DNA from: Rodentolepis nana
Lineage: Eukaryota > Platyhelminthes > Cestoda > Cyclophyllidea > Hymenolepididae
Direction of reading: 5' to 3'
DNA: 40,959 nucleotides
Assembly: GCA_900617975.1 (NCBI GenBank)
Contig: UZAE01012418.1
Coordinates: 1,553 to 42,511 of the forward strand
A program made the translations under genes and the position numbers. The stretch's first letter is position 1; the number at the start of each line of letters is the position of its first letter. The notes beneath the pieces are model-generated. The model did not search any database and was not told where the DNA came from. It worked only from the letters and a program-made list of their open reading frames with translations. Shown piece after piece: positions 24,223 to 35,833 of this stretch.

Positions 24223-25533
24223 CTAAAGGCAGATTGTCACCGCGTCTATAAGATAGTAGGCAAATGTAAGCAACGCGCCAACACTGTAGTTCAAAGCATC
24301 TCCAGCATCTACAATTGGTATATTCAGGTCGTAATGAAAAATCAGCATATACGAAGTGACCACACCCTTTTGGTCTGCGGAAACCTTCTCACATTGGATA
24401 TTCATTGGGATATTCATTTTTAGGAGCCCGAATATTATGTTGTGTTGGCAGAAAGATACTGTGATAGTAGTTGAAAATGGACAGTAAAAGGAATGTGTTA
24501 CTTTTCGTTGAGTGTGTCACTTTAATGCTAATTTTCACTAAAAATATTTTAAAAGAATGGGCCTTTATGAGTTCGAAAATGAGGCACATATTCCTTTATA
24601 CGCTGAAAGTGTACAATGACGCGTTCTTGAAGCCTATGCTTAGACCGGCCTGCAACGAAAACGTCGCCTAGGAATGCAGCAGTAACGAAGAGGCTCGACA
24701 TCATGTTATTCATTATTTGTTGAAAAATATTTATTTTTATTTATTTATTTCAAATGGCAGGCGTTATGATAGGTATCATTAGCCTTTTAGTTGACTTCGT
24801 GCTTCACAGAAAGGAAGAGGAACACCAAAGTGGCAAAAAGTCGAGATGGGGGGACAGAATAATGATTAACAGACGTAAAAGAGACAGACAGACACAAAGG
24901 TAGAAAAAAGGTGAGGTGGGTACTGTGAAAGTATTCCAATTTGAAATGCAGTGAGGTCACGGTAGATTTGAGTCAATTGCCAGTTAATAGACTTTTTTGC
25001 CGAATGAGTATACGTTGCCCAGGGTGCACCACGTGGAGGTAAGTCTATCGCGCACCCCCCCATTTGTTAATAAGAAGCTGGTTTAAAACACCTCGCCGAT
25101 TTAGGGGTGGGCAATGAGGCTACCTGAACTGGCCATTTAGGGCGAAAAGCTGACTGATTATTTAGCAGCAGTTTTGATGTCGCCTTGATGTGATTAGATT
25201 TGTCATGACCTCCGTATAATATTACGCTGACATTCATCTTTGGTGTGGATGAAGAGGTGGATGTAGCGGAATTACAAATGCAATTGATGTGCAGGTTCAA
25301 AAGACCAAGTTGACCAAACCAGTCGAGACCAAGCAAATTAAATTGAAAATTTGCAACGTGTGTTAATTTTTTTGACTCATTTTCATTCCGAGAGGTCACA
25401 TTACACCTTATTTTTCCCCGTCTGCCTAAATGTCGCAGTGCAGTGCACTGATTACAAATAGGGTTTAGTGGATCCAATGGTTTCCACAACTTCTTTGAGA
25501 TCATGGTTATATCAGAGGCTGTGAAGTAACTGC
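24223..25533 (-). pseudogene. Decayed Ty3/Gypsy retrotransposon pol remnant
   Basis: Read on the minus strand, pieces of a Gypsy pol occur in the right order. First an aspartic-protease piece at 25533-25067: TASDITMISKKLW, with the catalytic Asp position occupied by another residue, then NLLGLDWFGQLGLLN. Next a reverse-transcriptase piece near 24680-24610, FLGDVFVAGRS, matching the YxDD-xxVxGRS strand, with the first Asp changed to Gly. Last an RNase H start at about 24345-24250, HYDLNIPIVDAGDALNYSVG. Frameshifts and stops separate them, and most of the RT between protease and palm is gone. No LTR is recognised. A SINE copy (24729-25061) lies between the protease and RT pieces. This is an old, inactive copy. 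Confidence 0.7.
24729..25061 (-). mobile_element. SINE-like retroposon, copy 2, nested in Gypsy relic
   Basis: Full-length copy on the minus strand: head GGGTGCGCGATAGACTTACC at the right end, tail of A(3)TAAAT repeats at the left. Short flanking duplication ATTTGTT at 24715-24721 and 25062-25068, extendable imperfectly. It carries the 3' palindrome ATGATACCTATCAT. It has the same orientation as the surrounding Gypsy remnant. Confidence 0.82.
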
Positions 25534-25936
25534 TATCAGTTTATCTGTAAAGGCACAAAGTTCTGGCTCGGCTTAGCATCTATATGGAAGAGAGCCAAGA
25601 CAAAATTCAATATGAGGTATTTCAGTTGTATCTGGAGGCGATTTATTTATAAAAGTTTGATGAGTTTGTTATTGTCTGCTCTTTGTCATGACACCGATGA
25701 AACATTTAGGAGTCATGGGGGTTGGAGGAGGAGGGGGGGGGCTGGCGCAAAGTATAGCAAGCTTTGTTGCTCCTTTTTGATACACATTTGATTTGTCTGG
25801 TGATCAAGTGGACAGGATTTCAGGCCGATTATTTCGTTAGAAATCTGGGCCCGGAGAAAAGCCCCGTTAGAATAACTTCAAGCATGAAAGATGCCATATA
25901 ATAAATGGGATTCGTTGATTTTATAATCTCACAGAC
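25534..25936. other. Intergenic, nothing recognised
   Basis: Contains a G-rich run at about 25726-25741. The upstream (gag) part of the Gypsy element would be expected here but is not recognisable. Ends with the CACAGAC duplication of the next SINE copy. Confidence 0.35.
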
Positions 25937-26256
25937 GGGGTGCACGATAGAATTAACTCTACGTAGTGCACCTTACTCATACGGCAAAAAAGTCTATAAC
26001 CCGGCAGTTGACTTCTGACTTCAAACAACCATGACCCCACTTCTTGTCATTTTCGACTACTTTCACAGCCCTCGCCTTACCTTACCTTTTTCTCTACTTT
26101 TGTGTCTGCCTCTTTTACAGTTGTGAACCACTCTTCTGTTTCCCCTCTCCCCTTTTTACTCACCTTGATGCTTCTCCCCTCTGTATAGCTCGAAGTCAAC
26201 CAAAGGATCATTGGTAACTATTATTAAGCCTGCCATTTGATATAAATAAATACTAC
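25937..26256 (+). mobile_element. SINE-like retroposon, copy 3
   Basis: Diverged copy starting GGGGTGCACGATAGAA and ending TATAAATAAATAC. CACAGAC occurs on both sides (25930-25936 and 26257-26263). The head lacks part of the GGGCAACGTATAC segment. Confidence 0.75.
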
Positions 26257-26775
26257 CACAGACTGGAGGGTGTAGCTTCGTGCGATCCACGAGAACCTCA
26301 AGAGAGCAGCTCGAATCTGTCAACGCGTTATTAATTAGCCCTAACTACTGAGGTTGATGGGAAAGTGGATGTCAAAATCAGGCCACCACAATTGTACCAA
26401 ATCAATGTAAAATTTGCCTTAACTACTAAAGTACTGATTAATTCACTTTATTAGATAAAATAAGAAACTTGCAAAATAAAGAACTTAAGGATAGATTAGG
26501 GTTGCAAATGGGAGGACAGTTCGCTTGCAAGCCGTTTGCATGCCACAGACATGCTAAATGTCATGTGACCGAAATTGCGTCTCCCCTTATTTCGTGAGTG
26601 CGAGATTTTTCCCAAACTTCTCCCTTTGTCCTTCAAGTACTTTATCAATTAGAAAAAATGAAACGAATTGTGAAAAGAAAATTACCTCTATATGCCAGAC
26701 AAAGCCGTAAGAGTGTATTTTCCTGTTAGAACTAAACATAACTATTTTAGAGGGGGCGAGCGAATGACAAACCCG

Positions 26776-27030
26776 TACATGGTGCGCCCTGGGCAACGTG
26801 TATTCATGCGACAAAAAAAGTCTACTTTTGACTTCAAACTAACATGACCCGGCACTATGTCATATTCGATCACTTTCACGGCACTCACCTCACCTTACCT
26901 CTTTCTCTACCTTTGTGTTTGCCTATTTTACGTCTGCGAATCACTCTTCTTTCCATCCCCCCCCCCCCTTGGTGAAGCCCGAAGTCAACTAAAGGATTAA
27001 TGGTGACTATCATAAAGACTGCCTAATTTA
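26776..27030 (+). mobile_element. SINE-like retroposon, copy 4, truncated
   Basis: Starts inside the head (ACATGGTGCGCCCTGGGCAA), continues through the middle with a 12-C run at 26957-26968, and ends at GACTGCCTAATTTA without the AT tail. Both ends are eroded and no target-site duplication is visible. It is the oldest-looking copy in the window. Confidence 0.7.
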
Positions 27031-27880
27031 GAGGAAGGCGTCTAAATATGAGGAGCACTAGAATCCCCAATGTGTCCACACTTTACTCAGTACTTCGTCT
27101 AACACTCCAAAGTTAAAATTTGGCTTCCAGTTCCATCTTTGAGAGTGTTCATTAAAGCCAGTTTGGATGTTTATGGGCTAGTTGATTTCATTAAAAGAAG
27201 TAAGCAGAAATAGATCGACCAGCAGAGCTGAAATGGAATTTACGTTTATACGAATATCCTTGAGTGAATTATGAATGCACGCATACTCCAACTACACATA
27301 CTCAGGAAGGACCCATAGCTTTTAACGTTCTTGAGAATAAATCCATCCGTTTACAAGAGTCAATGTGTGGAAGTTGATTAGCCACATTGTTAGCTGTTAA
27401 TTACAAAACTGAGGGAATCGAAGCGTCAACTAATATGTGACGTGGGAAAAAGCCTGAGACCGATTAGGTGAACCAAGCTGTTCGATTTCGCTTTCCCGCA
27501 GAGTAAAAACTGGTGATCAACTATTCAGTCGCTTGCTGCTATGCCAGACAGTCCCAGATCAATTTTTGAAGCTCAAGACACAAAACTAATTACTGTCATA
27601 ATCAATTTTTTTGCAGCAGACCAAACGGCCTCATTCACAAAACCTCACTCACGGAGGACGAGGGAAAGCGGTGTTTGGGAGAGGGGGAGGGGGGGGGGAT
27701 AAATGACATGACATGTGCGAAATGCGTTTAAAACAGGTGCTAATGGGAGAGGAGGAAGGGTCAAACATAAAAAGGTCCATAAAAAAGAAAGGCGGGGATT
27801 CCGGAGATAAAATAAGGCTATTATCTCAGTAGTGTAGCAGGATGACGAGGGGAGATAATTCGAAGAAACGCGCAAGAGTA
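27031..27880. other. Intergenic, 3' flank of MKK3/6
   Basis: No gene recognised. A purine-rich G tract lies at about 27676-27700. The strand-symmetric open frames here look like chance. Confidence 0.4.
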
Positions 27881-27886
27881 TTTATT
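27881..27886 (-). terminator. Poly(A) signal AATAAA for MKK3/6
   Basis: AATAAA on the minus strand 50 bp after the MKK3/6 stop codon at 27938-27936. Confidence 0.55.
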
Positions 27887-27935
27887 TCTGTTGGGTTTGG
27901 TGGCTATATAAGAGGGGATATCATTGGTGATTCAG

Positions 27936-30900
27936 CTATTTCTGTTGGTTATCGTGGCTGTGACGGTCAAGTATCTCGTTAACAAACGTAGCCATTAGAG
28001 CGGCGTCGCGTTCCACATTGACAGAACGCAGGAAGGGCGAGTCGAGGAGACGGAGGTAATTGGCGCGCTGGGACTCCTCCTTCACGAGGCATTGGGAGAC
28101 TACGTTCCGAAAAGCGTCTGAGTAGGGCAGTGAGGCTGGGATTGTTGGAGGCGCTTCATGGACAACCTACACAGTGGAAGAGAGTGATATCGTTATACAC
28201 TTCAGTTACTAACTGGATCGCCAGGAAGCATATTAGGCTTACATTAACCGTCTACACCATTAGTCTTAAATAAACTAAATCGTGTAAGCTCTATACCTCT
28301 AGGATTTCGTGAGTGACAATAATTCATTCAAACATTTGATTATAATATGATTAATTATGAGCCTCACGGGGTGTGCGATAGACTTACCTCCACGTGGTGC
28401 ACCCTGGGCAACGTATACTCATACGGCAAAAAAGTCTATAAATCGGCAGTTGACTTCGGACTTCAAACTACCATGACCCTATTGAATTTCATATTCGAAT
28501 AATTCCACAGTATTCACCTCACCTTTTTCTCTACCTTTGTGTCCGTCTGTCTCTTTTACGTCTGTGAATCATTATTCTTCCCCCTCTCGACTTTTTACCA
28601 GTTGGATGTTCCTCCTCCCCTCTGTGTAGCCCGAAGTCAACTAAAGGGCTAATGATACCTATCATAATGCCTGCCATTTGAAATAAATAAATAAATAAAT
28701 AAATTATGAGCCTCACCCGAAATTACTCACTTTTCTTGAGCTTCTATTAGGATTGATTACTAACCTTGTTCAAGATTTCCTTCTTTAGAATACAATACTC
28801 TCCAATACTCACAGATTATCCCGATAAACTGTAATATATTTTTGACGCATTCGACAAAACACATTCAAAATCAATACCATTACGGAGGACAAAAAAACAA
28901 TGGATATGACAAGGTAGAAAATGACAATGTAGAAAGGGCGAATTGAGTCTGTGCTAATTCAAACAGATGCTTTCCCAACCCCCCTCGTCTATAATCTCCT
29001 AATGCAAGTGTAAAAGAAGGAAAATTGCATTTACCGTGAATCAGTTCAGGTTTGTAAGGTGCTGTACTAGGAAAACAACGACTACTAGCCGTTGTGGTTT
29101 TGGTGATTTCACGTAACACATATATACAGACACTAAGGGACCTATAACCTTCCTTTTTTCAACGATAGGGGGAAATGCTATGACCAATATGATATCAAAC
29201 TTTCTTGGCGCTGACATGAATGAACCTCATTCTATATGCAAATGGCGAACTAATAACCGCACATAAATGCCGACAGAAATGTAGCCTTGGGTAGCCATTT
29301 GTTTGTGGATTTGTTTATGTTACAGAACCAATCGCTCTAAACTTGTCAATTGTACGAATAGAAAGGAATTGTCGGAGTGTGATAAGAACTTGCAATTACC
29401 ACTCTCAGATAGACGTAGGGAAAGTGATCAGAACTAGATCAACCCTATTAACGTAGTCTGGTTTAGGACAATAGAAGTAGATTAGAGCAGCCATGCTCCA
29501 GACATAGAACTCGCGATTAAAATGAGTATATATGCGCGCATTCTACAATAATTATGGTATTAAAAGGACCGAAGTCGTTCATAAACTACTATACTCATTG
29601 TATTTCCATTTAAAATGATAATTCTGAACAGTCAATATGGCGCAATAAGAAACAAGTCGATATGTAGCATCTAAAGCACCCGGTCTCAATAAAAAGATGT
29701 AAAACTGAGGGTACATATTTCACCAGATTGCTAAGATAATTATTTAACAATACTTGAATTGGGTTGAGGGATGGTAACTTGGAGAAAAACGTACATTGGG
29801 GGGGGGGGGGATTGGTAATGACGAGAACCAACCCCGTGGCATTAGAATTGAAAGACTTGCATGCTGATAGATAAGACGCTAGCACAATTTAAAGAGAACG
29901 TTTAGAACCCGAAGTGAACCTTGATTGCATAGTTCTCTTCCCAACTAACTTAATAAGAAAGATTAACTCATCTTGACTTTCGTCGTAGGAGGAGTTGAGA
30001 CATTCCGAAGCCGAATGTGAATAAGTTCTCATAATTGAGTCAACTGTAATTAAACCAATGGTTGCTGAATTTGTTTATTTATTACACCACCAGTGCATCA
30101 ACCGACACGAATACTGTCCCGCTAATAGTAAATCCAACGAGGGAGTTTCAGCAACCGGCCAACACCATGGCGACTAACAATAAAAGGCTGAACGGTAGGG
30201 AGCATTTGAATAAATTGTATGCTTATTCCTTCACCTGTCGCAATTTAAATAAAATAAAAGACGCAAAAATTTCACACATTGTATACAGCTGACGTTTCTA
30301 GATCGTGTAATTTCAGTTTCCACAGTTCCGAATTCTGGCAAGAGATCATATGCATGGCGCATTCAGTAATTTTAACTGGATTATTGCATAGCGATACTCA
30401 GGACAATCTCACTCTCTAACAGCGAATTAGGAATAATCCCCTTTCCAACCAACGGACTTCAAATATAGTAAAAAAGAGGAAGGAGAATTGCGCCAACTAG
30501 TGAGAAGGAGTTTACTAGCAAATAATTCCAATCTCTTAACAACATTGAGAAAAACGATGTACAGAGCTATTTTTTTTAAATACCTCAGGTAGCTATGAGT
30601 GAGTCAAATCAAACAATTTCCTCATTTCAGGGGGATACATTTTAGGGGAGTTTCTAAATTAAAACATCAAAAGGATAGATGCGCCGATTTCGATGGGTTA
30701 AATTCATTTCATCTGTAGCGAAAGGGAGAAAAGTACGCAAAATGGACTGACAAAGGGAAGATTAAAGACCAAACTCCTGTAAATGGAAAGACATGAGAAC
30801 AAGAAAAAATTAAGCAAACAATAACGAAGCGAGATATAACGAGAGTAAGAGAGCGAGAGGTAGTTTGTAACAGTCCGAATACGACTTCTACACATATCCA

Positions 30901-33900
30901 CAAACAACTCGACATAAAGTCAGGGACGAAACGAACTCTTGGACTTTGATAGAGATCGCGCTAATCGAAAAGCATGGAAGAAGTGACAAGACCAAACCCG
31001 AAACCACTCGTGAAACATATGATCAGGCATTGTGGAATGATTAATGCAACAATTATGCATACGACTGAATTAAACAAGTCCTCTAAATTCAGAGAAGAGA
31101 AATGCGCACATTCAGTCACTCTGATCATCAGGTTACTGAATAAAATGCTTACATGCTTGAGCAGTTCGAATTGGTTTACAAAGTTTTCATATGGATGTTG
31201 GCCGGTGGCCAGCTCAAGGAGGGTTAAACCCAAACTCCAGACGTCTGCTTGGATACGAAAACCACCGCCAGAGCTCCGACTGGGATCAATACGTTCTGGA
31301 GCCATATAACGGCAGGTACCGGTGTTGCTTTGCGCCATGGAGTTCTTCAGTTCTCCCGAGACTCCGTAGTCGCAGACCTGAAACGGAGAAGTGATGCGTG
31401 TTAGTTACTTGAAGCAGGCAAGACAGATTTTTCTAAAGGAGATACATTTACTTGGAGTAGACTATTGAACAAAAGGAATGTAAAGAAATGAACAACCAAA
31501 TATATAAACTTCTAAACAAGAATATGTATGAAATTTGGAATTTCCGCAATAGAAGATAAGCAGACACTAGGTAAAATCCAAAGCTTAAATTATTATTTTA
31601 CCTATCTGACTTCAAAATACAAAGACGATAAATTCACAAAGAATTTATAGAGATAAGACGTAAATCCGTGCTGTTGTCTAGATTAATGACAATGATACAT
31701 ACTTACCGGCCAGGGTAAAAGAAGTCCCGCGCGAATACAGAAGGATATATTAAAAAGGTATATTTATTTTTATAAGCAATGAATACAGGATATTACGAAT
31801 AACAACGTGCTAAAAATTAGATAATTCATGACTATGTTGAAAACATTTACCATGAACTCCGATACACAGGTCAGTACGTATCAACACGTCTTTTTATCTT
31901 GGTCACACTGTTTATCAGTCGTTAAGAGCCAGTTATGCAGATGTGATCATAAAAAGTGGCCTAGCATATACTAATGCTCATTTTCAAAGAAAGTCCTTTA
32001 AAGCTACTTCTTAGCGTCACGTGCTATGGACCCAGGAAGTGGGATAAAAAGAGGGAAAATAAAGGGACTTTGATTGTATACCTTGACATGCCCAGCACGG
32101 TCAATGAGGATATTGGAGGGTTTGACGTCGCGATGCATAGTCACGAGATCATTCCGTAGGTACTCCAGAGCCGTGACCACACAAAAGGCAATGTAGGCCA
32201 GGAGGTTTTCTGGGATTGTCTTACCTTGCTGGTAGACCTAGATTAACGAGTCACAGAGAAACAGGTAAGTAGCAAGTGGAAATGCAATGAGAATGTTTTA
32301 AAAGCATATAAATCAAAAAAATAATTCAGAATAATGATCTTTTACAAGTAAGAAAAATGATTTAAGGAGTGTAAGGTCATGGTATCAATATCGGATAGAC
32401 AGATTTTGTCCATTAGGATTTAAATAAAACTATGATGGTCAGAAATTAAACGGAGCATTGGTTGTTTAAAGGCTTAAGCATTACAATTAGATAGAGTTCA
32501 GTAATCGTCTACGATTCATACAACTTAGGATGGCCCAGAGGTCGATCTCGTAAGCAAAGAACGAGTTTAGCTAGAAGGCCATTTGGAAGATGAAGAGGTA
32601 GTATCTGACTATTGTAGAGCTTAAGGATAGTTAAATCAAAGTTTATTATTAGTCAGAATACATTCCATCATGATAACCAGCTAAGCTACTAGAATTGCGT
32701 TAACTGGGCAACAGACTGTAGGTACAAAAGGAAGAGAGGTGTCATCACTACCCTTAAAATCAACGTAGATCTAGATATGAGGTTTAGAAGGTAGAAGATG
32801 TTTGTAAAGTAGGAAAATACAAGGGAAGGTAAAACTTATTCGTTAAGTGCTTATGAAAAGTCTTTACAACAAAAGGCGAATTCACTTATCTTACAAGGTC
32901 ATGATGGCAAAGATACATAGAGACAACCCTATCTCAAGCTAATTATCTTTTAGAAGCAAAATCGATAAAGCCCAATCACAATATAAATCAAGCATAATAT
33001 AAATATTGAAAGCTTCCTAGGGTCAAGATTACCATAAACATTTTAACTGTTTTAAAGGAAATACAAGACGAACCTTCTGAAGAAATTTATCGAGAGAGTC
33101 GTCCATAAGCTCCATAACCACCCAAAACTCGCAACCTACTGAGAGGGCTCCGTAGGAGAGCACGGCGTAAGGGCAAGTTGAGGTTCTCATGCTCACATTC
33201 CAATCGTTGAGAATACGGGACCGATCTGATGTTTCCACTTCAAAAGGGAGTCTTTTAACAGCAAATTGGGATTTGCTTGGAGCATGGTACATTCGGTAAA
33301 CTCGAGCATATTCTCCTCGACCTGAAAGCAAAAGACAAGAGAAAATTAATTGTCAATAATTGGAACAAGAAAAGCCCTAAGACGTTTATAATCCCATCAG
33401 GGAAAATAGTAGCCTTGGTACCCTTTACAAATGAAGCGATTTCACCCACATAACTCGTTTGTCTTTCTAAAAATTTGCAGTAGGGTCCTCCGCAGTTTTG
33501 CACGCGGTGCCCAATGTAATAGATTAACATCAATCGACCTCGGAAGACGGAAGGTAGCAGGAGCCGCTCTTTCAAGAAATTCGAATTCTAATACTCCCAC
33601 TGTCGACAGGAAGTAAAAAACGGAACTAGCCATTCACATCACTGCTCTGATGAGAATCGATCTTCTGACTTCCAACATGGATATTACTCCATCGGTACGC
33701 CCATGAAATAGAAAAGTTTACTTCCATTCACTTTGGGCAGGGGGGTGAACCATTAAGTCCCCCTGATGAGAAACCCACATTATGTTGTAACAAAATGGGC
33801 CGTTTGCCGCGTTTGCTAATAAATGTGTGCCGAGCTCAGAGGTCAAACACGTTAAAATAACGTAAAGGCAAATAGCAGTTTGAACCAATCATTAATAAAC

Positions 33901-35833
33901 TAATAAATGCTCCGTATGTGGAAAAAATATTTATAAATGACCATCAGATTCTGATCGCAACCAGACGCATAGTCTTAAAGCACACTTTCTGGTATCAAAG
34001 TACTCGTTTGCGGAAATATGCAGTTATAACGGTGTACGTATTAATGTACGTAAATGAAAACATCTAGCACAACTTCTTTTATTCTAACACCTACAATCGA
34101 ATAATATAATTTAAAACTAGAATGCCCTAAAAACAAAAAAGATGGAAAATTAAATAAATGCAAATAAATAATCAACGGAGAAAAGAGGGAGCACGTGTAC
34201 ATTACTCATCGGAAAAATTTCAGTAGACATTATGAATTGTGATCTAATAGACTGGAGTTGCGTGGGAGACTGGGCTTAAACAGGTAGCAAATTGTGATAA
34301 GCAATCATAGGGTACCTCAAACAGACATTGCCAAGGTGTGAAATAAAGTCGGGTGTCGAGAACTGCATAGAAATTTGAAGCCCAAAAGTTATATACAAAG
34401 CCAAGTATTCAAAGAAAGAGGGGAATAATCAAATCCAAAATACTTCGTGGAAGAACACCTAAACGTTTGCTAAAAAAGTCATGAACCGAGAAGGCTAAAT
34501 GGGCATATTTTTCTTTGTCTGCGGCAGTTTGGCCACAAAGGCCAAAATAACCCCAAGATTCGTAGATAATTTGTAGTAGTGAGTGAAATGCAAATACTAA
34601 GTCTAGTTCGAATTCCTGTGACAGGAAAATATAATAATAAAAAACGAAAGAATGGAGAAAATACCCTAATAAACAAGTAAAGCAAAATATTTATCTCATT
34701 AAACGATAAAAATGAAAAAGTTCCATAGCAAAAAATTATGGTGGTAAAATGAATTCATACTTGATACAGGTGCCTAGGATCGATAGGATTCTAAGCATTA
34801 AAACATATAGACAATTTAGATATTCGTCAAGGATGGAACACGTACGGGATTGGAAAGGTGAATAATAACGTATAGGAAGTCTATCAAAACATGATACATT
34901 CAGCTGTCATTTGATTTCATACAATAAACCCTCAGTAGGTGTGATTTTTAGACTCTACTGGTTCTAGGTTGGAATACATAGGCATCTGACGCAGAGTAAA
35001 TGATAACAAGAGGCTGAACACCAAAGCAATGCAAGTAAGTAATAAACAAAGAAATGGTAGTAAAATCGATTTGCTGACTATAACATGTGACAGTGGGAAA
35101 AACCAGACACCAAACTAACAATTCATTAAAATAAGAAAGCATGAAAAATTAGTACGCTAAATGATCAGAATTCTGAAATAGATAATCAATCTCAAATTCT
35201 ACGAAACCTAAAGAATGAATAAAATATGTCAGAAACATGTACGCTAAACATGGCTTTGTTCAAAGAATAAAACGAAATAGTAAGAGCGTTATGTTGCAGT
35301 AGTCATACACAATTTTAATCAAATATCAAAATTTTATGCAACTTAATAAATCTCCATATAATAAAATCAACTTAGAAAACAAATATCAAATGAGAAAAAG
35401 ATAAAAAATAAATATTGTATAAATTCGAAAACGTAAGAAATCCAGATTTAGAGAAAAACCTTAAATATAAATAAAAGTACTTAATAAAATAGGTTGTTTA
35501 AAAATCTTCCCAAGAGCAGTAAAATTTATATTAGATGAAGAAGCACTACAAAAAGAGTAATGGGGGCCACTTTAGGGAAAAAAACAGGTTTGAAAACAAC
35601 TTATCAAAATCACACGTGTAAAAATAGACAAATGCAACATTAAATGCAATCTCACCTAATTCCTCCTTTTCTTCTAGGTCTTTTGCTTCTACTGTGACCT
35701 TATGACCATTGATTATGACATCTGTCCGATTGCTCAGCTGTGTGCTAGGTCCTATTTCAACGGGCAGTATGATACCGGGAACGCGTCGAGTTTCACCGAG
35801 GTTTAGTGGTAATGGTCTACGCACAGCACACAT
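27936..35833 (-). CDS. MAP kinase kinase of the MKK3/6 class
   Basis: Five exons: 35833-35656, 33321-33074, 32237-32082, 31377-31153 and 28166-27936, GT-AG with phases 1, 0, 0, 0, encode 345 residues (MKK6 334, MKK3 347). Exon 1 has a docking-like RRPLPLNL and INGHKVTVEAKDLEEKEELG, the MKK3/6 lead into the kinase. The kinase has GRGEYARV (60-67), Lys82 in FAVK, SMRTSTCPYAV, MELMDDSLDKF, MHRDVKPSN (HRD 177-179), the metal-binding motif as DYG (197-199) rather than DFG, activation sites Ser207 and Ser211 in NSMAQSNTG, and YMAPERIDP. The last exon gives SQCLVKEESQRANY and the C-tail. MKK3/6 phosphorylate p38 MAP kinases in the cytoplasm. MKK4 is the next best family. Odd points: DYG, Ser for Thr at the second site, and the third P-loop Gly replaced by Ala. 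An in-frame extension to 35941 exists, but ATG 35833 follows an acceptor-like CAGCAG. Confidence 0.92.
28368..28701 (+). mobile_element. SINE-like retroposon, copy 5, perfect duplication
   Basis: Full-length copy in the last intron of the MKK3/6 gene, antisense to it. It begins GGGGTGTGCGATAGACTTAC and ends in five to six TAAA units. It is flanked by a perfect 15-bp target-site duplication, AATTATGAGCCTCAC, at 28353-28367 and 28702-28716. This copy defines the ends of the element and looks the youngest. Confidence 0.93.
28717..31152. other. Rest of MKK3/6 last intron
   Basis: The intron runs 28167-31152. Apart from the SINE it has a 13-G run at 29798-29810 and AT-rich sequence. Short open frames on both strands show no domains. 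Confidence 0.5.
33322..35655. other. MKK3/6 first intron
   Basis: A 2.3-kb intron between the docking-motif exon and the P-loop exon. AT-rich; I see no repeat copy and no other exon. Confidence 0.5.

Noticed and set aside
28368..28701. Hammerhead or twister ribozyme in the SINE, as in schistosome repeats of similar size
   Set aside because: The hammerhead core (CUGAUGA with a matching GAAA) is absent, and the twister conserved loops are not present in the head.
30961..31152. Extension of the MKK3/6 exon reading through the donor
   Set aside because: The kinase homology stops at the GTAAGC donor and resumes in phase at 28166; the read-through product has no similarity.
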